Source: a virus
Direction: 5' to 3' (one strand)
Virus record (IMG/VR): IMGVR_UViG_3300029309_000278
Coordinates: 1-27,570 of that record
DNA: 27,570 bases
Part shown: in pieces, positions 6,278 through 14,290 of the stretch
How positions within the stretch are numbered: the first letter of the stretch is position 1
How the letters are laid out: each line of letters opens with the position of its first letter
The notes under the pieces: model-generated
The model's database searches: none
What the model was told of the DNA's origin: nothing
What the model saw: only the letters and a program-made list of their open reading frames with translations
Translations under genes and position numbers: made by a program

Positions 6278-6918
6278 TGGTAGCAACAGCATTAGGAAAA
6301 GCAGCAGCACTATCAGCAGGTAAACGTGGTGTATCTAAAATGGCAGGAGATGCTTTATTTGATTTTTTTAAAAATATAGGACCTAAAACTGCAGCAGCTG
6401 TAAGAGGTGTAGGTAAAGAGGTTGTTGAACAAGGTGCTGGTCAAGCTGCTAAAAATGTTTTAGGAAGAAAAGTAGGTGGTCTTACTGCAGAACAACTGGC
6501 AACATCTGCTATACCTTTTGCTGCATCTGCTGGTATGACTGGAGCACAAGCAGCAGGGATTGAAACAGCTGCATCACTTGCTGGAAAAATTGCACCCGTA
6601 GTTGCTACCGGAGCTACAGCACTTTATGGACAAAATATCATTGATAATATTTTTGATCAACAAAATGTAGGTAGTCAGCCATTTAGGGGAAGAAAAACCG
6701 GTGTTTCTGAATTTGATAGTTTTTTACATCAACGAGCATTAGAGCAACAAAGAATTGAAAATGAACTGGCCGTCATACAACAAAAGGCTGTGTTGTCAGT
6801 ACCAAGTCCACTAGATATGGCACAAGCTGAAAAGATAACAACGGAAGCAGGTGAAGCTACAAATAGAGAAGTATTAGCCGTAGCTAGAAGTTTATATGGA
6901 ACTGGTTTCCGTGCATAG
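6277..6918 (+). CDS. Gly/Ala-rich probable internal virion protein (213 aa)
   Basis: The 213-residue protein starts in the TAATG overlap. Residues 1-130 are Ala/Gly-rich with alternating Lys (ALGKAAALSAGKRGVSKMAG, AIPFAASAGMTGAQAAGIET, IAPVVATGATALYGQNI), giving amphipathic or membrane-inserting helices with GxxxA spacing. The C-terminal third is a charged helix with Gln/Glu repeats (LHQRALEQQRIENELAVIQQ). Such a membrane-active N-part with a soluble helical C-part suits a DNA-ejection protein. No lysozyme or transglycosylase motif is present. Assignment rests on composition and position. Confidence 0.7.
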   Translation: MVATALGKAAALSAGKRGVSKMAGDALFDFFKNIGPKTAAAVRGVGKEVVEQGAGQAAKNVLGRKVGGLTAEQLATSAIPFAASAGMTGAQAAGIETAASLAGKIAPVVATGATALYGQNIIDNIFDQQNVGSQPFRGRKTGVSEFDSFLHQRALEQQRIENELAVIQQKAVLSVPSPLDMAQAEKITTEAGEATNREVLAVARSLYGTGFRA

Positions 6919-6950
6919 TAATTTTATAATTATGAAAAAGCTTTAAAGTA

Positions 6951-7541
6951 ATGAGTAGATACAGTAGTGGAGTTTCCGGTTTAGAAAGAGCAAAAGATCA
7001 AAATCCTTTTACTTTCGGAGGACAATCTTTAGGAATAAAGGGTGGTACTTCATTTAACGCACCTTCATTTGGAGATATTTACAGTAAAAGCAACGGAGGT
7101 TCAACTTCATTTAATACTAATTATTTTCCAACTGTAGGAAAAGACTCGAAAAGTCTTATTTTAGATAAAAATCCTTTTGGAGAAAATGAAGAAAAAGAAG
7201 ATAAAGGTAAAAGTTTTCTAAACAAAGCTATTTCAGGAGGACTCGATTATTTTAAAAAGTCTATAGAAAAAAGCGATACTGATAAATTAATAGATTTTGC
7301 AAAATCACAAGCAAAGGCACAATTTGGTGGTGCAGGGGGTGGTGCTTTTTCAGAGGTTGCACAAGGTTTAAGTTATGGACAATTACCTGCCCAAAGTCAA
7401 CAAATGTTTATTCCTGGACAACAGGGAGGTAAAAGTGTAACACAAAGAATAGCTGGAGGTGCTGCTGGTTTATTACAAGGACTTTCAACAGGGATTCCTC
7501 ACGCAGGCGGTATTGGACTTGTAGCTGGTCTTTTAGGTTAA
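6951..7541 (+). CDS. Hypothetical virion-block protein with Gly-rich C-terminus (196 aa)
   Basis: The 196-residue protein has a Ser/Gly/Asn-rich, probably unstructured N-terminal half with two similar units (TFGGQSLGIKGGTSFNAPSF and YSKSNGGSTSFNTNYFPTV). An acidic-basic helix follows (FLNKAISGGLDYFKKSIEKS). The C-terminus is Gly-zipper-like (IAGGAAGLLQGLSTGIPHAG, then GIGLVAGLLG) and likely membrane-associated. It shares the motif LDKNPFGEN/LDKNPLNED with the protein at 5783. The family is not recognised. It fits the same internal/ejection group as its neighbours. The upstream 32 bases hold no clear Shine-Dalgarno. Confidence 0.7.
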   Translation: MSRYSSGVSGLERAKDQNPFTFGGQSLGIKGGTSFNAPSFGDIYSKSNGGSTSFNTNYFPTVGKDSKSLILDKNPFGENEEKEDKGKSFLNKAISGGLDYFKKSIEKSDTDKLIDFAKSQAKAQFGGAGGGAFSEVAQGLSYGQLPAQSQQMFIPGQQGGKSVTQRIAGGAAGLLQGLSTGIPHAGGIGLVAGLLG

Positions 7542-7600
7542 TTTTCAATATTTGGTTAATTTAGAATATCACTAACAAAGATTTTTTGGAAAAGTAAAAG

Positions 7601-8428
7601 ATGGCTCCAGTATTATTAGCACCACTATTAGCAAAGGGCGTAGCAGCTGGTGCAGGTGCTTTAAAATATCTACCCGTAATTGGTGCAGTCGGTGGAGCTA
7701 TTCCGGGATTAAGAAAAGGTAATTTAGGTGAAGCTGCTCTTGGATCAGGATTTGGAGCATTAACAGGAGGTTTAGGAACAGGTAGTTTAATAACAGGTGC
7801 TACAGGGCAAGTTGGTAGAATGGCTGGTCAGAAAGGAGTTCAAGCAGCATTAAAGAAAGGAGCTAAGGCTATAGGTGGTCAAGAGTTAGCAAAGCAATTA
7901 ACTAAAAAGAATATTCAACAAGCAGTGCAAGCTGGTGTTCCTTTAGCAGGAGCTGCCGGTGTATTTGGGTTAGCAAAAGCAGGTGGAGATTTAGGAATTC
8001 CTCCAGCAGGTGCAGGACTCAGAGGAGCTGCAGGATTAGCAGGTTATGGATCAGTTAGAGGAGAAGGCATGGCTGCAGGTGGAACACCATTACCACCTGG
8101 GATGGGTCAGTATGGAGGTATATCTCCAATAGGTGATCCATTAAGTGTCGTAAGTCCTTTAGGTTTAGATGCCGGTCGTCGTTTAAGAACAATTAAAGAT
8201 GCTGAAGCTTTAAGAGATGCACAAAATATTCTCTTACCAACAGTTAGGAAATACTCTGAGCAAGCTAAGAGAGATGAGTTTGCAAGAAGAATGGCTGCTG
8301 CTGGTATCAGTACTAACATTGCACTTAATGCGGATCTTACAAGAGCAATGCAACAAGCAGGCTTACAAATGGGTGCAACTGCAGCTGAACAGGCTGGAGC
8401 TGCTATTACTCGTCCTTATCAGTACTAA
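7601..8428 (+). CDS. Glycine-zipper probable internal virion protein (275 aa)
   Basis: The 275-residue protein is strongly Gly/Ala-rich. Residues 1-75 are hydrophobic with GxxxG and GxxxxG spacing (VLLAPLLAKGVAAGAGALKY, IGAVGGAIPGLRKGNLGEAA, GSGFGALTGGLGTGSLITG), and residues 110-160 repeat that pattern (AGVPLAGAAGVFGLAKAGG). The C-terminal 100 residues are a charged helix (LRDAQNILLPTVRKYSEQAK, RRMAAAGIS) ending in Gln/Ala. Glycine zippers are typical of membrane-inserting, pore-forming helices, so this is the best candidate here for a membrane-conduit ejection protein. No precise family is recognised. A 13-base sequence upstream (7551-7563) recurs upstream of the gene at 9293. Confidence 0.72.
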   Translation: MAPVLLAPLLAKGVAAGAGALKYLPVIGAVGGAIPGLRKGNLGEAALGSGFGALTGGLGTGSLITGATGQVGRMAGQKGVQAALKKGAKAIGGQELAKQLTKKNIQQAVQAGVPLAGAAGVFGLAKAGGDLGIPPAGAGLRGAAGLAGYGSVRGEGMAAGGTPLPPGMGQYGGISPIGDPLSVVSPLGLDAGRRLRTIKDAEALRDAQNILLPTVRKYSEQAKRDEFARRMAAAGISTNIALNADLTRAMQQAGLQMGATAAEQAGAAITRPYQY

Positions 8429-8430
8429 AA

Positions 8431-9246
8431 ATGAGTAGAATGTCAAATGCTGAACTTTTAAAAGAGTTCCAAAAAAATCCGACATTAGAAACTTATGAAG
8501 CAGTTGCAGGTGGACTAGCACTTCCTGCAAATATTGGAGATCCTAGATTTCTAGTACCGGAAGGTAAAGAAATAATTAATGCACCCGGAATTTTAAATAG
8601 AATTAGAGGTAAAAAAATAATTGTTGATAAAGATAGACCTAAAGGTGCTTTTAGATTTGCAGCACAATTAAGAGATGCTCTTAGCGGACAGAAAACAGAT
8701 TTTGATAAATTAGGTGGAAGAATTGACGAGAAGACAGGAGCATATGATCAATTTGGTGGAGTAACACAAGTCACTGACGATCTTGAAAAGAAATTTAGTC
8801 CAGTCCAAGCTAAACGTATTGAAAAATATTTAAAAACTGAATTAGAAGAACCAAAAACTGCATTAGAAGAAACTCAAGAATATTTAAAGTCTTATAAACA
8901 AATTCTTGGTGATGATGAACTTAGAGATTTAATTAAATCAAGAAATAGAGAAACTGCTGTAGAAAATCAACTACAATATCTGGCTACAGAGCCTATAAGA
9001 CAAGCCTTTCTTAATAAGGCTGCAGAGGATGCTGCACAAAGAGGTTTAAGGGTAAGAGCTGCAAAAGAAATGATGCCATCTAATATTCAGAATATAATGT
9101 TATCAAAACAAGCTCAGGCAGCTACAGCTGCCTCTGCTGAGGCAGAACTAAGAAAGGCTGCAGCTATCCAACAAGATGCTGCAACCAGATTTGCCGGACT
9201 CGGCATGCAACGTCCATTTGGACAGCCTAATCCTTTAATCACCTAG
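8431..9246 (+). CDS. Hypothetical virion-block protein, helical (271 aa)
   Basis: This 271-residue charged protein starts 2 bases after the preceding stop. The N-terminal 100 residues look globular and mixed (ILNRIRGKKIIVDKDRPKGA). From about residue 125 to the end it is helical: ERIEKYLKTELEEPKTALEE, LKSYKQILGDDELRDLIKSR, then a long Ala-rich helix (KQAQAATAASAEAELRKAAA). Coiled-coil association is likely. There is no enzymatic motif and no hydrophobic segment. By position between two presumed internal proteins it may be part of an ejection-core assembly. Function is not established. Confidence 0.7.
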   Translation: MSRMSNAELLKEFQKNPTLETYEAVAGGLALPANIGDPRFLVPEGKEIINAPGILNRIRGKKIIVDKDRPKGAFRFAAQLRDALSGQKTDFDKLGGRIDEKTGAYDQFGGVTQVTDDLEKKFSPVQAKRIEKYLKTELEEPKTALEETQEYLKSYKQILGDDELRDLIKSRNRETAVENQLQYLATEPIRQAFLNKAAEDAAQRGLRVRAAKEMMPSNIQNIMLSKQAQAATAASAEAELRKAAAIQQDAATRFAGLGMQRPFGQPNPLIT

Positions 9247-9292
9247 AAGTTTGGTTAATTTAAACTTAAAGAGTTACTTGAGGTAAACCGTT

Positions 9293-9778
9293 ATGATGGG
9301 AGGAGGATCCCCACCACCACCACAGATAATATATCCACCAGCTGTGTCTGCAGCTCCAACAACTCAGGTGCCTAGTCAGGCTCTTGCTGCTCAAGGAGCA
9401 CTTAATGAAGTAAGTGGAAAACAGCAAAGGTTGAATATGGAGCTTGGTGCCCAGTTAGATAGAACTAACGCAGAGTTCTTTGCTGGTCAAGATATTAGGC
9501 GTGGAAAAGCTGCCTCTGCAGAACAACGTCTTACTATTGATAAAGCTGGAGAAGATACTCGTGCAACTCAAAGAGTTGTTGGCCAAGAGCGTCGTGCTGA
9601 GATAGGTGAAACTGGTCTTCAATATAGAAGAGGATTAGAGACTGCAGGAGAACAAGACAGAGCGTTGACAAGAGAAACAGGTAAAGAGACAAGACAGACA
9701 GATTTGCAAAGAGAGATGTTTAGACGCTATAAAGAGAATAGAGATTACGAACAGGCTCAGAGCCAATATAGAACATGA
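9293..9778 (+). CDS. Charged repetitive helical virion-block protein (161 aa)
   Basis: GAGG lies about nine bases before the ATG at 9293 (ATGATG; either could start). The 161-residue protein begins with a Gly/Pro-rich leader (MMGGGSPPPPQIIYPPAV). It then becomes a long, highly charged helix from about residue 40, with an irregular repeat of Gly-Glu-x-x-R units (DKAGEDTRATQ, VVGQERRAEIGETGLQYRR, ETAGEQDRALTRETGKETR). Repeats of this kind occur in marine phage internal or tail proteins, from memory; the family function is unclear. The TGA overlaps the next start as ATGA, coupling it to the small-terminase candidate. Confidence 0.7.
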   Translation: MMGGGSPPPPQIIYPPAVSAAPTTQVPSQALAAQGALNEVSGKQQRLNMELGAQLDRTNAEFFAGQDIRRGKAASAEQRLTIDKAGEDTRATQRVVGQERRAEIGETGLQYRRGLETAGEQDRALTRETGKETRQTDLQREMFRRYKENRDYEQAQSQYRT

Positions 9779-10260
9779 AGAAATGGATTCAGACTTTATC
9801 TAACAAAGATCGTGAATCCTTTCTTGAATTTTGTAAAAAAGCTTCAAGCCCAATACAGATATATTTATTTGCCCGATTTTTAGGATTCCAAGGGACGGTA
9901 GTGGAATGTAATGAATGGTCAATAAAAGAATTTAAAAAACGTAATTTTAATGAAGTTTTAGAATCTGAAATAGATAATATGAGAGTTGATATAAATAAAC
10001 TTCGCGATGCTATTGATATGGGAATTGTAAAACAGGATATGGGTGCAGCAAGAATTGCAATGCTCCAGAAAGAATTACGTGGAGCTATAAAACAAATAGA
10101 AGATAAGAAAATTTTACAGGATAAACAAGGTTTAATTCTTGCAGGAGCAGATAGAGCATTAAGAGAAATGCTTTCTATTTTTAGAGATGATCCAATAGAA
10201 GGTCCTTTACAGGAAGCATCGATGGGAGTCTGGACAAAAATATTACAAGAAGAATCTTGA
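9775..10260 (+). CDS. Candidate terminase small subunit (161 aa)
   Basis: The 161-residue protein is mainly helical. It has a basic N-terminal domain (KKWIQTLSNKDRESFLEFCK, residues 2-21, and ARFLGFQGTVVECNEWSIKE, which could be a helix-turn-helix), a central coiled-coil-like stretch (RVDINKLRDAIDMGIVKQDM, ARIAMLQKELRGAIKQIEDK), and a C-terminal acidic tail. Small terminases recognise packaging-start DNA and typically combine an N-terminal HTH with a helical oligomerisation core and a TerL-binding tail. The gene lies 24 bases upstream of terL, the usual place. No family signature is certain, so the assignment is contextual. The start is set by the ATGA overlap. Confidence 0.6.
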   Translation: MKKWIQTLSNKDRESFLEFCKKASSPIQIYLFARFLGFQGTVVECNEWSIKEFKKRNFNEVLESEIDNMRVDINKLRDAIDMGIVKQDMGAARIAMLQKELRGAIKQIEDKKILQDKQGLILAGADRALREMLSIFRDDPIEGPLQEASMGVWTKILQEES

Positions 10261-10284
10261 GCAAAAGTACGCTATGCTACGTTC

Positions 10285-11808
10285 ATGGCAGGAACTAGTA
10301 TTTATAGCGTCTATAGACGTACAGCAAGAGCAGCTGCAAAACAACAAGTAGTTAAAAAAACTTCTAATGTTGATGTAGAAAGAGCTAGAAAAGATTTTGC
10401 CTATTTTTGTGATGTTGTAGGGGGAAAACCACCTGCTAAGCATCATCGAGAATGGCATAAGTATTTATGTACTGGTGATGACAGTGTTTGTCTAAGAGGT
10501 ATAGCCGGACCTAATATTGATATCTTGGCTCCAAGAGGATCTGCAAAATCTACAGTTTTAGGTTTGTATACAGCATGGGCAATAGGTGTTCATGCAACAC
10601 AAAAATTACCTTTAAAAATTTTATATATTTCTTATACCGTTGATGTAGCTAGACCAAAGAGTGCAGCAATAAAAAGAATAATAGATGAAAGTAAAATCTA
10701 TAAAGAAATTTTTCCAAAAGTTAAGATTGCTAAGGGAATAAATTCAAATGAATATTGGAGTATAGATTGGAAATTTGCAGGAATAAAATCAACAGGTGAA
10801 GAAGAATTTAGCGTTTGTTGTGCAGGATTAAAAGGTGCTGTTACGTCCAAAAGATCACATCTTTGCATAATAGATGACGCAATAAAAAGTTCCGATGATA
10901 TTAAGAATAAAGATATTAGACAAGCAATGGAAGATAACTGGAATGCAGTTATTGTTCCTACGATGTTTGAAGGAGCTAGAGCTATTTGTTTAGGTACAAG
11001 ATTTCGACATGACGATATACACGCTAGAGCTTTCTTACCATCTAATGGTTGGAAGCAAATAGTACAATCTGCAATAACTGTAGATAAAGAAGGAGAGGAA
11101 ATATCGTATTGGCCTGATATGTGGAGTTTAGATTATTTAAAAGATAGAAGACGTATCGCTCCTGTTGCATTTAGTTTCCAATATCAAAACCAGATTGTAC
11201 AAACTAGTGAATTATCATTATCTCCAGACTTAATTGTTAAAGGAACTATTGCTACAGATTTTGATGCTTTAGGAGTTGGTGTTGATTTATCTGCTGGAAT
11301 TAGAGAAAGAAATGATTATACAGTTTTTGTTATGGGTGGAAGAGTAAAAGACAAGATTCATATTATTGATTGTAAGAGAGTAAGAGTTATGGGAAATATA
11401 GAAAAATTAGATCTTTTAATGGAAATGATGGAAGAATGGGGAGTTATTCACAGAGACGGTAAAAATTTATTTCCCACAGGAAGTTCATTGCATATTTGGT
11501 CTGAAGCAGTTGCATATCAAGCATCATTGGAAGCAGACTTTAAAAGAATATGTCAAACAGAACAAGGATTATATAATTTAATTTGGCATCCTGTCAAAGG
11601 ATTTCGCGGAGACAAAGTTGCTCGTTTTAGGGGGATTATGGGATTATTTGAGCAAAGAAAGATAATTTTTAATAAATATAGAAAATTTGGAGCTCTTACA
11701 GATGAGATAGTAAATTTTGGGGTTAGCTCACATGATGATTGCGTAGACGCTCTAGTTTGGCTATGTAATGGGTTAATGACTCGTGGAAAACTTGAGTTAG
11801 AGTATTGA
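10285..11808 (+). CDS. terL: Terminase large subunit
   Basis: This is the packaging motor: an ATPase that pumps DNA into the prohead and a nuclease that cuts the concatemer. In the 507-residue protein, Walker A is APRGSAKST (82-90) and Walker B is LCIIDD (193-198). The coupling motif is CLGTRF (235-240). The RNase H-like nuclease domain has GVDLS (Asp334), an acidic strand HIWSEAV (Glu406) and SSHDDCVDAL (Asp484/485, Asp488). Length and motif order are typical of complete TerL proteins. No good Shine-Dalgarno precedes the ATG at 10285; the next gene upstream ends 24 bases earlier and is the probable TerS. An earlier ATG at 10274 is out of frame. Which packaging type (cos, pac or direct repeat) applies cannot be told. 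Confidence 0.95.
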   Translation: MAGTSIYSVYRRTARAAAKQQVVKKTSNVDVERARKDFAYFCDVVGGKPPAKHHREWHKYLCTGDDSVCLRGIAGPNIDILAPRGSAKSTVLGLYTAWAIGVHATQKLPLKILYISYTVDVARPKSAAIKRIIDESKIYKEIFPKVKIAKGINSNEYWSIDWKFAGIKSTGEEEFSVCCAGLKGAVTSKRSHLCIIDDAIKSSDDIKNKDIRQAMEDNWNAVIVPTMFEGARAICLGTRFRHDDIHARAFLPSNGWKQIVQSAITVDKEGEEISYWPDMWSLDYLKDRRRIAPVAFSFQYQNQIVQTSELSLSPDLIVKGTIATDFDALGVGVDLSAGIRERNDYTVFVMGGRVKDKIHIIDCKRVRVMGNIEKLDLLMEMMEEWGVIHRDGKNLFPTGSSLHIWSEAVAYQASLEADFKRICQTEQGLYNLIWHPVKGFRGDKVARFRGIMGLFEQRKIIFNKYRKFGALTDEIVNFGVSSHDDCVDALVWLCNGLMTRGKLELEY

Positions 11809-11832
11809 GGATTTAAACTAGAAGTATTAACA

Positions 11833-12018
11833 ATGCCAGAACCTTCTTTTTACAAACTTGAACTAGAGCAAGATGCTTATGGTTCAGCAGTAATTGCATT
11901 ACCTGATGAGCTATGTCATGACATGGCACTACAACCAAATGAACGATTTGATGTTGAAGTTGAGGGAGATGTAATTACTTTTAAACGGTTACATGCTGGT
12001 TATGACATTGACAAGTAA
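11833..12018 (+). CDS. AbrB/MazE-like swapped-hairpin small protein (61 aa)
   Basis: The core of this 61-residue protein (IALPDELCHDMALQPNERFD, then VEVEGDVITFKRL, residues 20-53) follows the SpoVT/AbrB/MazE pattern: 'i.lP.el...l.l..Ger.dvev.gd.itlkr'. Family members form a swapped beta-hairpin dimer that binds DNA, either as transition-state regulators or as antitoxin N-domains. Cyanophages often encode lone small proteins of this kind. No toxin gene is next to it. Its place between terL and portal is unusual for a regulator; it could act on late transcription or be a structural reuse of the fold. The acidic character argues for caution about DNA binding. Confidence 0.6.
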   Translation: MPEPSFYKLELEQDAYGSAVIALPDELCHDMALQPNERFDVEVEGDVITFKRLHAGYDIDK

Positions 12019-12034
12019 CAGAGGTACCTAATTA

Positions 12035-14290
12035 ATGGCCGAGAGTAATAGTAAATCTGTTTTGGATGAAATGATTAAATCCGTCATAACTCGTGACGGA
12101 AAAGGATCGGCTGATACTATGTTGGTCAGTTCCCATTTATCCCAAATGAAGATGTTTGGAATAAGACAGGGAGTTGAGTTTTATCCACAACAAGATAATT
12201 TTGGAACACAAAGATTTGATTTTATTCAACAGGTCATAAAGTTCAATCAATTAGATGCAAGGTTAGATGCAATATGGGATAGATTTTTATCTTATGGAAA
12301 AGGTTTATTTTATATAAGACCAACAAAAAAATCTTACAGAATTTATTGGTTTAATAAAGATTCTTATAGGACATATTATTCTCCTGAAGGTGAATTAGAA
12401 GAAGTCATTATTATTTATCCCTACAAGGTAAGATCTTCGAAAGGTTTTGCAGGTGTCGGTTTAAATACTGATAAAAGATATATGAGATTAAAAATAACTG
12501 CTACTGAAATAGAAGAATATCATTCAGAACAAGAAATAACTTTTGAACAAGAAAATACAAATTTTGCAACTTTTGATAAAAAAATTGTAGAAAATACTAT
12601 GGAGTTTATTCCATGTGTTGAAGTATTTAATAATCCTGATGCTTTTGGAACTGATGGTTCAGGTGAGTTTGATTTTATAGCTAATCAGATTACTGCTCAT
12701 GATGAGATGGTAAAAAATATTAGAGCTAACTTATCATTCTTTGGTAATCCAACTCTTTTATCTTCTAGACCAAAACAAGACATTGTAGAAAGCGATTCTG
12801 AAACTGCACAAAGACCTAGTATATCTAGTCAATCAGGTTTCGGATCTAATCTTGATTTATTTGGCTCTACTTATAAACAAGATCCTATAACAAGAGCACA
12901 ACCCGGATATTCAGGTAGGCCAGGAAGTGGAATGAGAGTTCCCAGAGTTATTGCAAATTTAGAGCCATCTGATCGTGTTGGATTTATTACTCCTAATGCA
13001 GTTAGTTCTGATCAGGCAAGATTCGCTGAACAATTAAGAAGTGAAATTAGATTAGCTCTAGGGGGAATAGATGATCTAAGTATTACTAACGTAACGGCTA
13101 CAGAAATTAAATCTGCTTATGGCCGAGTTAGTGCTACTGCTAAAAAGAAATGTTTACAGATTTATCAATATGGAATTTGTAAATGTTTCGAATTAATTAT
13201 TTTCCAAGAAGAGCAAATTTTTAGAAAATCATTGGCATTTGCTTCAGGAATAGAATATCCAAAATTACCAGAAAATACGGAAGATCCAAAGGCATTTGAA
13301 AAGTATGAAAAACAAAAAATTAAATATGAACAAAAACTTCAGCAAGCTGTTGAAACCGCAGTAGAAACAAAAGAAATACCTGATGGTGTTTTAGGACTAG
13401 CTCCAGACGGAGATAGAACAGTTCTTTGGAGATGGATGGGACCTGTTTATGAAGATACAGCACAAGATAAACTCAATCAATCCATCTTTACTAGAAACCT
13501 TCAAGAATTGGGGGTTGATAGTATAGAAGCACTGAAGTACTTATTTCCTTCGAAAACTGATGACGAAATTGCAGGGATGCTTTCTGGTTATCCGTTTAGA
13601 ATGGTAGGTGAAGTACAAAGGGCATATTCCGCATTTATTGACTTAATAAATCAGGAAATGCGAACCCCACATCCTCAGCAGCCTAACTTACCGATGGCAG
13701 CTGATCCACGTTTGGATTTAACTCCATTCTTATATCGAACATTAGAGTCATTACAAAAAGAGGTAACTTATGCAGGACGCTACCGCTCAGCAGACCCAAT
13801 CAGCACCCCAAGTATCCCAGACCCAGCAGAGCAGCTACGTGGCTCCTCAGACAGCAGCCCAAGCTCCTTCCGTGGCAACTTCCCCACAATGGGTGAATCC
13901 ATCCCAACCAGCACAGGCCCCAGCCCCAGTGGCACAAGCCCAGATGGGGGTACAAGGAATCCAATACAACCCTACAGCGTACAGCCCCCAGCCACAGCAG
14001 GCAGCCCCACAAGCGGAGAACCCATACAAGGACGCATTCAACAGGGTAGTCGGGCTCCTGAGTTCACCAGTGCAGTTCCCATCCCTGGGTCAACAGTCAG
14101 TGGCGAATCCAGCAGCAGACCAGGCCAACTACGGATACCAACAAACAACCCCATACAACAATCCGGCTCAGCAGACTTATACGCCTTCGAACAACAACAG
14201 CCAGGCATACTCCAACAATTATTCCCAAACTTCTCAGGAGATAACACAAGACCAGCTCCTAGCAAACGGGGTAAGCGAGGCAAGTCTTGA
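12035..14290 (+). CDS. Portal protein with overprinted C-terminal tail
   Basis: This is the head-vertex dodecamer through which DNA enters and leaves. The 751-residue frame has portal-like features: an N-terminal alpha/beta region (RFDFIQQVIKFNQLDARLDA, FLSYGKGLFYIRP), a wing with Tyr-rich strands, and a long stem/crown region (NITAHDEM-like helix near 215-235; TATEIKSAYGRVSATAKKKC near 362-381). Assignment also rests on its place after terL and before the scaffold and capsid genes. Residues 1 to about 578 look like a complete portal. The remaining 173 residues (Ser/Pro/Gly-rich, ending in the basic SKRGKRGKS) are coded in a +1-shifted overlap with the next gene. The tail is probably disordered. 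AGAGGT with spacing 9-10 precedes the start. Confidence 0.82.
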   Translation: MAESNSKSVLDEMIKSVITRDGKGSADTMLVSSHLSQMKMFGIRQGVEFYPQQDNFGTQRFDFIQQVIKFNQLDARLDAIWDRFLSYGKGLFYIRPTKKSYRIYWFNKDSYRTYYSPEGELEEVIIIYPYKVRSSKGFAGVGLNTDKRYMRLKITATEIEEYHSEQEITFEQENTNFATFDKKIVENTMEFIPCVEVFNNPDAFGTDGSGEFDFIANQITAHDEMVKNIRANLSFFGNPTLLSSRPKQDIVESDSETAQRPSISSQSGFGSNLDLFGSTYKQDPITRAQPGYSGRPGSGMRVPRVIANLEPSDRVGFITPNAVSSDQARFAEQLRSEIRLALGGIDDLSITNVTATEIKSAYGRVSATAKKKCLQIYQYGICKCFELIIFQEEQIFRKSLAFASGIEYPKLPENTEDPKAFEKYEKQKIKYEQKLQQAVETAVETKEIPDGVLGLAPDGDRTVLWRWMGPVYEDTAQDKLNQSIFTRNLQELGVDSIEALKYLFPSKTDDEIAGMLSGYPFRMVGEVQRAYSAFIDLINQEMRTPHPQQPNLPMAADPRLDLTPFLYRTLESLQKEVTYAGRYRSADPISTPSIPDPAEQLRGSSDSSPSSFRGNFPTMGESIPTSTGPSPSGTSPDGGTRNPIQPYSVQPPATAGSPTSGEPIQGRIQQGSRAPEFTSAVPIPGSTVSGESSSRPGQLRIPTNNPIQQSGSADLYAFEQQQPGILQQLFPNFSGDNTRPAPSKRGKRGKS

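Noticed and set aside
8217-8438. 73-codon alternative frame at the end of the glycine-zipper gene
   Set aside because: It lies in a shifted frame under a well-supported gene with different codon character and has no ribosome binding site.
13800-14283. Three open frames on the - strand (64-81 codons) across the portal/scaffold overlap
   Set aside because: They are Cys/Gly/Trp-rich translations opposite a GC-rich patch, lack ribosome binding sites and run against the operon; they follow from the composition of the two forward frames.
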